Below, piece by piece: positions 55,651 through 64,000 of a stretch of DNA of 64,000 bases (position 1 is the stretch's first letter; every line of letters begins with the position of its first letter). Source of the stretch: Arion vulgaris (lineage: Eukaryota; Mollusca; Gastropoda; Stylommatophora; Arionidae); assembly GCA_020796225.1 (NCBI GenBank), contig CM036759.1, positions 25,838,313 through 25,902,312 on the forward strand, in the 5' to 3' direction. The position numbers were made by a program, and so were the translations under genes. A model generated the notes under the pieces. That model was not told the DNA's origin and searched no databases. It saw only the letters and a list, made by a program, of their open reading frames with translations.

Positions 55651-56279
55651 GCCTGCTTTGATATTCTTTGATCATTTCTATATATATAGTATGTGTATCT
55701 ATAAATCTATTATATCCATATACCGAATCTATATTTATATATATATATACTTGCTTACTCATGGATCAGTATATGGATGTAATAGATTTATACATACATG
55801 TCATGAGTCACCGTAAGGATATGAACCAATATTTATAGATAATTCGTGCAGATCTATTTTTGTGGAGAGCGTCATCTCTCAAGTTCACGCATCGACAGGC
55901 AGACAGAGAGAGAGAAATATGGGAGGGGGAGCGGAGAGAGAATAAATTGGCTAAAATTACTTAAGTGTGCATGTTACAATTTATTAGAATATATTTCAAT
56001 CTCTAAGATTGAGTGCGAGATCTATAGATTACATGCATGAGAATTGAGTTTCATGTGATTGAGTAGCTGTAATTGTCAAGGTCTAGGGATGGATGGCTCA
56101 GAGCTTAAACATGAATGCCATTTATTGAATGTCAGAGTGATCTAGATCTGTCTCATTATCGACTGATGTAGAAGAGGTTGAGATTACGGAAGACTACAGC
56201 CGTGTCTGGAGAATTGAAATAGAAGTATCGGAAAACACAATTCTGTTTCGTGAGATGGAATCGAAATTTGGAAAAACAA
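55651..56279. other. Stretch without a recognisable gene
   Basis: TA-rich runs at 55678-55690 and 55735-55750, GA-rich near 55900-55940; otherwise unique. Confidence 0.35.
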
Positions 56280-56800
56280 ATTTCTTGTACTGATAGATAA
56301 GATAGAGATTAGGGAACTCAGATTCCCTACATTGGAAGGTAAATAGAGATTAGGGAACTGATTTCTTACATTGGAAGGTAAATAGAGATTAGGGTACTGA
56401 TTTCCTAGATTGGAAGGTAAATAGATATTAGTGATTTTCTACATTGGAAGGTAGATATATATTAGGGTACTGATTTCCTACATTGGAAGGCAAATAGAGA
56501 TTAGGGAACTCAGATTTCCTACATTGGAAGGTAAATAGAGATTAGAAAAATTAGCCATTTATCTAGAGGTTAGGAAGATCATGTGATTTATCGGGAGATG
56601 AAATAGAGATTAAGGAGTACAGCCATATAGCAAGTAAAACAATAAGGATTAGGAAAATTATGTTTTTATTTCGATTAGGAAAATTAGTGTTTTGTCGCGA
56701 GATTAGGAAGATCAAGTGATTAATCGAGAGATGAAATAGAGATTATGGAAATCAGTCATTTACCAAGAGATGAAATAGAGATAAAAGAAATCACTGATTT
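56280..56800. repeat. Degenerate array of a unit of about 38-40 bp
   Basis: Units with GGAAGGTAAATAGAGATTAG and GGAACTGATTTCCTACATT; clear to about 56560, then strongly decayed (AATAGAGATTAGGAAAATT). Confidence 0.88.
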
Positions 56801-56833
56801 AGATTTATGGACCGCGTAGTCTTGTATCTCAAT

Positions 56834-57050
56834 GTTATTGTAGACGCATACCTCGAGCAGAGACTACTTGTCCTTCTGTTCTATCAACTGGTCATGTCCT
56901 TGGTGTGGAATGGGTGGACATCATTCGGAGATCACATCTCACGGTTATTGTAGACGCATACCTTGAGCAGAGACTACTTGTCCTTCTGTTCTATCAACTT
57001 GTCATGTCCTTGGTGTGGAATGGGTGAACATCATTCGGAGATCACATCTC
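56834..57050. repeat. Direct duplication of a 110-bp LINE segment
   Basis: 56834-56943 and 56944-57050 are nearly identical (GTTATTGTAGACGCATACCT, GGAGATCACATCTCA), at the left end of the RNase H-bearing LINE fragment. Confidence 0.9.
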
Positions 57051-57412
57051 AAGAAAATGACTTGGCTGTACACACCTGGACATGCTGGAGTGCGGGTAAC
57101 GAGCGTGCTGACTCTCTTGCAAACAATGCCCCGACTCAAGCGGGCAGAAGTATGGACAGAGCCGATATCATCAATGCGGTACGCTCTCAATTATGTGATA
57201 TGGGCAAGTCTCAGAGACTGGAACGAGTTCGAGAATTAGGCGTTAAGTTTGGACATGCCGGACAGTGTCGTCTTCGTGGTAGAGAGAGAAGATATAGTAA
57301 TCAACTTCTCATGGGTACGGTGAGCAAATGGACTTTTGGGATGGATGCTGCAGCGGAGGACAGAGTACGAATGGGAATGCCCAATGTGCCATGAAGTCGA
57401 TCGCATAACATA
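56944..57412 (+). pseudogene. RNase H domain and 3' end of a LINE
   Basis: In one + frame IIRRSHLKKMTWLYTPGHAG then V; after a single-base loss at about 57097 the sequence continues in another frame as GNERADSLANNAPTQAGRSM, then RADIINAVRSQL and LGVKFGHAGQCRLRGRERRY, stopping at 57392-57394. W-x-x-G-H-A-G-V-x-G-N-E-x-A-D-x-L-A is the second half of RNase H as found at the end of I- and R1-like LINE polyproteins. The copy is 5'-truncated, frameshifted and therefore dead. A second copy is at 42335-42557 on the other strand. Confidence 0.8.
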
Positions 57413-57685
57413 ACATGTCCTTGGTAAATTTACGGACTCGGCATTCTAACGATATCAAGATCACAATGGGAACGACTCGAATTTACTCAGAATGAAGGTA
57501 TGTGTTCCTTGGCTGCACTAGAGATACTCCCATTCTGATGATGAGATATATGCGTCGCCTTCTGTCACTACGTTCCCGACATGCTATCGCCCAAGCCAAA
57601 ATGTATATACAGGTTACTGTGGATACGAGACATTCACTGCACAAGATGAACGCATATTAACACCCCATCGACGGATGATCATACG
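57413..57685. other. Stretch without a recognisable gene
   Basis: Unique-looking, moderate GC; nothing recognised. Confidence 0.3.
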
Positions 57686-57687
57686 AT

Positions 57688-57936
57688 GCTTCTTCGATCC
57701 CTCCATATCAACTACCTGTTAACCACTCTATGCGATTTGTATATGATCTGAGTCTAAGAGTGATTGTATGTTGTGCTAGTTATGCACCTACGAGTAGGCC
57801 AGCACATCTGATTTCTGCTATGCTTTTTATTTACTAGAGTAGCTTTCCTAGGTCCTATATCAGTCGCCTCTTATGACATGCCTTGTAGGTCACAGTGGTA
57901 CTATTCTTTGCTTTCCTTGCGGGCCCCGGCGCCCCA
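57688..57936 (-). repeat. SINE-A' copy 3
   Basis: The minus strand runs from GGGGCCCGCAAGGAAAGCAA through CATGTCATAAGAGGCGACTG and GTGCTGGCCTACTCGTAGG to GTGGTTAACAGGTAGTTG and GAAGAAG. Confidence 0.8.
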
Positions 57937-58254
57937 CGAACTTGATACGATGAAAGAAAAACGTGTAGAAAGAAAGAGAACGAGTAACATATTTTCTGAA
58001 TAAATGATTGTTGCTAACGGAAGAAGGTAACATATAAATCTGTGTTCATGACACTTGTGGAAGATTAATAATGGATAACAAGGAAGGAAAAAAAAGGTGT
58101 GAGGATATCTGGTAAAGAGAGATTAACCAGCACGCGTTTGATAGATATAAGCTGTATGTATACATGGCAATATGAACAGGCGAAACTCATGAATCAAAAG
58201 TGTAGTACGTCATTAGAAGAGTTGTTAAAAAGTGAAGATATGATGAGAGATAAA

Positions 58255-58565
58255 AGTAGTCACATAACTTGTACGTAGATCTTCATTAAGAGATTTGTAG
58301 AGAAGTAAAGATGTAAAAGTAGTCACATAACTTGTACGTAGATCTTCATTAAGAGATTTGTAGAGAAGTAAAGATTAAAAGTAGTCACATAACTTATATG
58401 TAGATCTTCATTAAGAGATTTGTAGAGAAGTAAAGATGTAAAAGTAGTCACATAACTTTTACGTAGATCATCATTCAGAGATTTGTAGAGAAGTAAAGAT
58501 GTAAAAGTAGTCACATAACTTTTACGTAGATCATCATTCAGAGATTTGTAGAGAAGTAAAGATGT
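58255..58565. repeat. Array of a 60-bp unit, five copies
   Basis: Units of AGTAGTCACATAACTTGTAC, GTAGATCTTCATTAAGAGAT and TTGTAGAGAAGTAAAGATGT. The last two share ATCATTCAG variants. Confidence 0.93.
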
Positions 58566-59845
58566 AATCCCGTAGCTAATACCTCTGTAGGGGTTTCAAG
58601 TGATAGCAACCTCACAGTATTTGAGGAGGAGATACTTAATTGATTTTCTCGCTATACAGATAATTCATTTACTTCCTTGTCTATAGATTATTTCCTAATT
58701 CAGCTAGACCGTTCTATTTGGTAACTAAATCGACCGAATCGTGTCTATATCAGTCAACGATCTCTTTATCTTTTGATTGTGAAATCAGCGCACTAACCAC
58801 TTGACCACGCAGACACACAGGAGATATTAAAGCTATCAATATATTCATTTCTTCTTTATTCCAGCATTTGAAAATGTGGAAAATATATATTTCACATTTT
58901 TGTCCCAAGCCGTTTCTGATATTCCTCTTAGTGTTTTTCCTCGTTTTTCCTGTTCATTTTTTTTCTGGCTTGTTAGCTGTGTTCGCTATTCCAGTATCTA
59001 TTTTCTCACCCGTACATAGATATCTTTTTGATCTTCTCTTCCATTCATGTCCCGTTGCCATCATTAATATTTGTAGAAGATATAATGGCGTGTAGTGACG
59101 TTCATTCAATTCACAAGCAGAAGACAGAAACAGGAAGAACGTCAGAAGGATGATAGATAAGAAAATTAGCCAATAATAAGTTATAGATTTTGTCAAGCGC
59201 ATTGATTATGTTTATGGGTTGGCTGGTTTCGTTTTATATGAGAGTATAGTTTGTGTGTGTGTCTGTGCACATACATGTGCGTGCTTGAGTATAAGCGTAC
59301 ATGTCCACGAAATCAACTGTATAAAATGTCATTTTGTGTTGATCGTGTTAAAGTTAACAGTGACGTCATAAATGTTGTCTGATGGGAAATTGCTCACATG
59401 ATTTTTGGAGAAATCGCATAACTTCATGTACTATCGTGAGCATGTATTGTCAGTATCAGTTATTTATAGACACTTCGACATACTCCATATGAATTATACC
59501 TGTTAATGCTGATCCATACAAAGTCAACTGTATAATATCGAATGAGTAACTAATGAGTTGCTTTGAAATTTGTTGACAAGTCATTGAATAAAATCACGAG
59601 AAATGACAGGTTCTTATTCGATTTGTGCGGAACCATCGTCCGCCTTTTACGGACGTGAGGATTAAGTCTCTGTACCTCCACGCACAGCTAGAGAAGACTG
59701 CTTCTAAATTAGTCCTATCTTTATATATATCGGTTTCTGATACTCTTTTCATTTAATGTACATCAACATAACGACTTGCTGAACTGCTGTCGTCATCTCA
59801 ATAGTCCACATCTTCCAGAATAGAGGTACCTTTCTAATACCTGCA
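58566..59845. other. Stretch without a recognisable gene
   Basis: A minus-strand tRNA-like SINE remnant (GTGGTCAAGTGGTTAGTGCG and TTCACAATC) lies at about 58760-58815. The rest is AT-rich with small frames; the 75-codon + frame at 58868-59095 is hydrophobic but has no recognised family. Confidence 0.35.
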
Positions 59846-59847
59846 TT

Positions 59848-60020
59848 TGTCAAATTATGACTTCCTTCATCAGACAGTCAATAGACAGATTAAATCAAAC
59901 GGGTGATAGTGTACATCCTTGCCTGCGTCCTGTATTGACCAGAATATTCTTGTCATGTGATTGTCGCATCGAAATTCGATATATAATTCTTGGATAAAAT
60001 TCACTATTTTCTGTGGTTTA
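59848..60020 (-). pseudogene. LINE reverse-transcriptase core fragment, inverted
   Basis: The minus strand reads PQKIVNFIQELYIEFRCDNH then, in a shifted frame, GRRQGCTLSPV, stop, FNLSID, LMKEV. G-x-R-Q-G-C-x-L-S-P is a hallmark motif of LINE reverse transcriptases. It lies directly beside, and in opposite orientation to, the C-terminal fragment at 60025-60270. Confidence 0.7.
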
Positions 60021-60024
60021 TTAT

Positions 60025-60270
60025 GATAAAATTCAGACAAGTAACGTATTTTGGGCACATAAAAAGGCATGGCACCATGATAAAATCTTTACTAGAGGAG
60101 AAAGTTGAAGAGCAAGAGGAAGACCGAGAGATAAGTGGGAGGGAAATTGAAAGAAATGGACAGGATTTTCTCTGGCAGATTGTAACACCAAGGTGAAAGA
60201 CAGAGGATGCTGGAGATTCATTGCAGCCAACCTTCAGTGCGGAGACGGCACCTGGTGTTGATGATTACAA
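60025..60270 (+). pseudogene. LINE C-terminal region and 3' end
   Basis: The + strand encodes KFRQVTYFGHIKRHGTMIKS and LLEEKVEEQ, then after a frameshift RARGRPRDKW and NLQCGDGTW before a TGATGAT tail at 60257-60264. It matches the plan of the LINE at 8030-8380. Confidence 0.65.
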
Positions 60271-60892
60271 TGACATAAGATCTACATATATTTCCTGTGT
60301 AGATTATTCAGAAAGCTTTTTCAGCATCTTCAAAGACCATTTAAATATATTACATTCGTTGTTCTTGTCAAGTATGTGGCGTAGTAGAAAAACTAACTGA
60401 TACATTATTTCCCTTTCCTGAAACCTGTTTGTTCTGGTTTCTCTCTCTCGCGATCGTTCTTAAGCCGTTTTTATCATTCTATTGTGATATATAAACAGCC
60501 AAACATCAGAACGGAATGTACGTGCTGCACAGCCTTCAATACCTATTGGAGCTCAAGTGCTTATCTTTCGGTTGTGTGTTCGGCTTCAATCAGCGTTTAC
60601 TGGGTTCGCTCTCCGTTAACCCTTTGCTGTCCGCAGCCAAAACCCACAAGGCAGCAGGTTGCTATTGTCGTTCTGGTTTGATTTTTACTGTCGATTGCTT
60701 GTTGCCATTCACTTTAAGAATATCACATACTTACTTCCTAATTGTTCCTGCTGTTATGCACAGATATGATCAATAAATAGACAAGTGAACAAGTATTAGG
60801 GACTTCTGGAAAACAAAAACAAATTACCAAACACAGGATTTGAACCACAAACCCCTATTTCTTACGGCACCCATTGCCTAGCCACATATGGG
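60271..60892. other. Stretch without a recognisable gene
   Basis: Includes a minus-strand tRNA-like SINE remnant at about 60835-60890 (GGCTAGGCAATGGGTGCCGT and GGTTCAAATCC). Otherwise nothing recognised. Confidence 0.4.
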
Positions 60893-61780
60893 GTTCCATA
60901 TTCATTAGCTCTGATGCTTCCCTGGGGTTCCATATTCATTAGCTCTGATGCTTCCCTGGGGTTCCATATTCATTAGCTCTGATGCTTCCCTGGGATTCCT
61001 TATTCATTAGCTCTGATGCTTCCCTGGGATTCCTTATTCATTAGCTCTGATGCTTCCCTGGGGTTCCATATTTATTAGCTCTGATGCTTCCCTGGGGTTC
61101 CATATTCATTAGCTCTGGTGCCTCCCTGGGGTTCCATATTCATTAGCTCTGGTGCCTCCCTGGGGTTCCATATTCATTAGCTCTGATGCTTCCCTGGGGT
61201 TCCATATTCATTAGCTCTGATGCTTCCCTGGGGTTTCATATTCATTAGCTCTGATGCTTCCCTGGGGTTCCATATTCATTAGCTCTGATGCTTCCCTGGG
61301 GTTCCATATTCATTAGCTCTGATGCTTCCCTGGGTTCCATATTCATTAGCTCTGATGCTTCCCCTGGGGTTCCATATTCATTAGCTCTGATGCTTCCCCT
61401 GGGGTTCCATATTCATTAGCTCTGATGCTTCCCCTGGGGTTCCATATTCATTAGCTCTGATGCTTCCCTGGGGTTCCATATTCATTAGCTCTGATGCTTC
61501 CCTGGGGTTTCATATTCATTAGCTCTGATGCTTCCCTGGGGTTCCATATTCATTAGCTCTGATGCTTCCCTGGGTTCCATATTCATTAGCTCTGATGCTT
61601 CCCTGGGGTTCCATATTCATTAGCTCTGATGTTTCCCTGGGGTTCCATATTCATTAGCTCTGATGCTTCCCTGGGGTTCCATATTCATTAGCTCTGATGC
61701 TTCCCTGGGGTTCCATATTCAGTAGCTCTGATGCTTCCCTGGGGTTCCATATTCATTAGCTCTGATGCTTCCCTGGGGTT
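60893..61780. repeat. Array of a 34-bp unit, about 26 copies
   Basis: Units of GGGGTTCCATATTCATTAGC plus TCTGATGCTTCCCT. It starts at the border of a SINE remnant whose last bases (ATATGGGGTTCCATATTC) merge into the first unit. Confidence 0.96.
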
Positions 61781-61904
61781 CTTAACACTTCTTATTCTCA
61801 TTATTTTCTCCTGATGCACATAGAGTAATCCGTAATGTTAGACAGTAATAGACTAAACAATAACGTTAGTAGTTGCATTGAATAAATAATGCTAGTGAGA
61901 ATTA

Positions 61905-62075
61905 ATAACCATACCATACTACTCTTATCACTGCAACCCTCTATCTCACTATCCTTGATATAACCATACCATACTACTCTTATCACTGCAACCCTCTATC
62001 TCACTATCCTTGATATAACCATACCATACTACTCTTATCACTGCAACCCTCTATCTCACTATCCTTGATATATAT
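61905..62075. repeat. Three-copy array of a 55-bp unit
   Basis: Units contain ATAACCATACCATACTACTC and TTATCACTGCAACCCTCTAT. Confidence 0.94.
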
Positions 62076-62109
62076 ACATTTTTTCTAACTATTTTTCAAT
62101 GTATTTCTT

Positions 62110-62358
62110 CTTCTTCTTCGCGTTCGTTCTTTACGACTAATTTTAATCACTCTTTGGGATATGTTTGATCATTGCCAAGAACGTGTATACGTTGCACATT
62201 GGTTTGGTAGGCCCTAAACGCATAGACTTCTACACGTTTAGGACACGTGCATCCGATTTCAGCCAAATCTCCTTAGTCGCCTCTTACGACATGCATGGCA
62301 GGTAACAGTGGTTCTATTCTTTAGACCCCAAATTTGGGCCCTGTAACCCACTCGGACG
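62110..62358 (-). mobile_element. SINE-A copy 6 with perfect target-site duplication
   Basis: CAATGTATTTCTT occurs at 62097-62109 and 62359-62371. The copy is full length on the minus strand, from the CCGAGTGGGTTACAGGGCCC head to the GAAGAAGAAG tail. Confidence 0.92.
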
Positions 62359-62371
62359 CAATGTATTTCTT

Positions 62372-62979
62372 GGTATATGTATGATGGTAGCATGTTTCTC
62401 CAGTCTGTACATACTACTCCTCATTTTGTATTTTCCCATTGGAACCTTTGCTTGTTTCTGTTCAAATAATCTCCACATACATTCTTCTGTCCCCAACTAC
62501 ACATTTAGAATAGTTCTACATAATATATATACAAGTGTCTGTATTTGCTTTGTTATACTCTTTCCAATCTGTTTTACAACTTTTTATCTTTCTCTCGGGT
62601 ATTAGGCTTGTCAACACAGATGTACAATATGTTCTATTTTATTGCTAAAACAATATAGGGTGTATTGCCAATACCGTCCTATCCAGAATGCTGAGTCTGT
62701 GGGGACTTTAACCTGTCGCAGTCTTTGTAATGGTAATACAGACACGTATAGAGGAGAGCCAGACATCAGCCATCACAGATGGATAGTTAAAAGAGAGGGG
62801 TACGAATTGATAAATCACACCCTCAGGAAATTATCTATAAATATAATCAGATGTGTTACTGACTAAACCCCACGGTGAATGGAATAGTGGGGAGATGTTT
62901 TATTAAAACAAAAAGATCAGTAGAATAAGAATTAGTCAAATCAGGCGAAGAAGATTGTTCACGAGAAAATTAGTGTCAT
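62372..62979. other. Stretch without a recognisable gene
   Basis: Two 74-codon + frames (62381-62605 and 62642-62866); no recognised family. Confidence 0.35.
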
Positions 62980-63145
62980 GCAAGAGTTATAGTTCTTTGT
63001 TCACAGAGAAAATCAGTGTCTTTAGAAGAGTTATAGTTCTTTGTTCACAGAGAAAATCAGTGTCTTTAGAAGAGTTATAGTTCTTTGTTCACAGAGAAAA
63101 TCAGTGTCTTTAGAAGAGTTATAGTTCTTTGTTCACAGAGAAAAT
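62980..63145. repeat. Array of a 44-bp unit, four copies
   Basis: Units contain TTGTTCACAGAGAAAATCAG and TGTCTTTAGAAGAGTTATAG. Confidence 0.93.
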
Positions 63146-63179
63146 CAGTGTTATGCAATAAATGAGTTCTATATTTCTT

Positions 63180-63350
63180 GTGTGGCATACCGGCAAAGAG
63201 AAGAAGAGGAAGACCACGGAGAAGATGGTTTCAGGATGTAACTGATGGTTTGAACATGACGGCTGCAGAGGCAGGACATCTGGCCTATGAGAGAGAGAAA
63301 TTCCAGAGGACTGTTGGGGTAGCAAAGTTCTGCTCAGGACAAACTATTTG
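63180..63350 (+). pseudogene. LINE C-terminal fragment
   Basis: The + strand encodes IPAKRRRGRPRRRWFQDVTD, then GLNMTAAEAGHLAYEREKFQ and ends GQTI with a TGA that begins a TGATGAT tail. The plan matches 8030-8380. It is only the last 55 or so codons. Confidence 0.65.
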
Positions 63351-63496
63351 ATGATATTTCTTGTTGAAATAACATTTGAGATAGACTGTATTTTCTCTTC
63401 TTGTTTCTACTGTATTTATAATGGTAAATATAGCATTAAAAAAACCGATGTATGCAATCATGTCATATAGTTAGTCATGAACGTCAGATGTAGACT

Positions 63497-63747
63497 CCCG
63501 AGTGGTTACCGGGGCCCAAATTTGAGTTGTAAAGAATAGAACCACTGTTACCTGCCACGCATGTCGTAAGAGGCGACTAAGGAGGTTTGGCTGAAATCGG
63601 ATGCATGTGTTCTAAACGTGTAGATGTGTCTATGTGTTTAGGTGCCTACCAAACCAATGTGCAACGTATACACGTTCTTGGCAAAGATCAAACATATCAC
63701 AAAGAGTGATTAAAATTGGTGGTAAAGAACGAACGCAAAGAAGAAGA
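63497..63747 (+). repeat. SINE-A copy 7, full length
   Basis: Starts CCCGAGTGGTTACCGGGGCC, core CATGTCGTAAGAGGCGACTA, ends GGTAAAGAACGAACGCAAAG and GAAGAAG. Confidence 0.9.
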
Positions 63748-63990
63748 TTATTTGTAGCTCTCTAATACTTTTAAAAAAAAATCACTGCTAGAGCCTGACT
63801 TTACTAATTCTCAGACAAGTGCTCAGAAAAATAATATTGTCGTTACTGCTTGTAATACCACTTTTTAAAGGCGATCTATGACAGGAAAGGGGGCGGCGGC
63901 ATGTGACTGGAATTTAATGCTCGCACGGTCATTTAACTGTTTCGGTTAGGATTTTTCTTTATGTCCGCAACAGAAAACAAAATCATTTAA

Positions 63991-63996
63991 CCTTAC
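63991..63996 (-). promoter_or_regulatory. Possible minus-strand splice donor at the window edge
   Basis: Read on the minus strand, the window begins CCAG|GTAAGG, a perfect donor consensus. If real, a minus-strand exon ends at 63997 and lies mostly outside the window. This rests on the consensus alone. Confidence 0.25.
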
Positions 63997-64000
63997 CTGG

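Overview
This is a gene-poor, repeat-dense stretch of animal nuclear DNA. It has no operons or bacterial gene spacing. It does have intron-type splice sites, tRNA-headed SINEs, many 5'-truncated LINE 3' ends, Penelope-like ends, a Tc1/mariner-type transposon and dozens of tandem arrays that together fill roughly a third of the window. The commonest SINE carries a core around the bases CATGTCGTAAGAGGCGACTA. I remember this core from gastropod and other molluscan SINEs, so a mollusc is my best guess; that is recall, not a search result.

The only convincing host gene is at the left edge. An acceptor at 798-811 leads into an exon with a 238-codon open frame from 982 that ends at a consensus donor at 1695. 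It encodes an acidic, probably disordered protein that I do not recognise. I cannot find its other exons. Everything to the right may be its intron or intergenic DNA.

Layout. 1-800: two SINEs. 812-1694: the exon. 1.7-5.7 kb: a pyrimidine-rich array with acceptor-like units, Penelope-like ends with a derived array, and a SINE with target-site duplications. 5.7-10.2 kb: a 20-bp array (2.1 kb), a LINE 3' end and a 45-bp array (1.26 kb). 10.2-21 kb: SINEs, a Penelope-like element with a GIY-YIG domain, LINE fragments and small arrays. 21-27 kb: mostly tandem arrays. 28.4-33 kb: a transposon of about 4.5 kb with 84-bp inverted repeats and a broken DDE transposase, plus other coding-like minus-strand fragments, one with a P-element-like C-terminal signature. 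33.4-40.6 kb: two 19-bp arrays and a 4.9-kb 32-bp array. 41-64 kb: SINEs, LINE fragments (two carry RNase H sequence, one looks like a twin-priming inversion) and about fifteen further arrays.

Repeat names used below. SINE-A: tRNA-Ser/Leu-like head, conserved core, (GAA)n tail. SINE-A': a diverged relative of A. SINE-B to SINE-G: other tRNA-derived families, each seen two or more times here. I found no rRNA, intact tRNA gene, CRISPR array or prokaryotic gene. No mobile element here looks intact.
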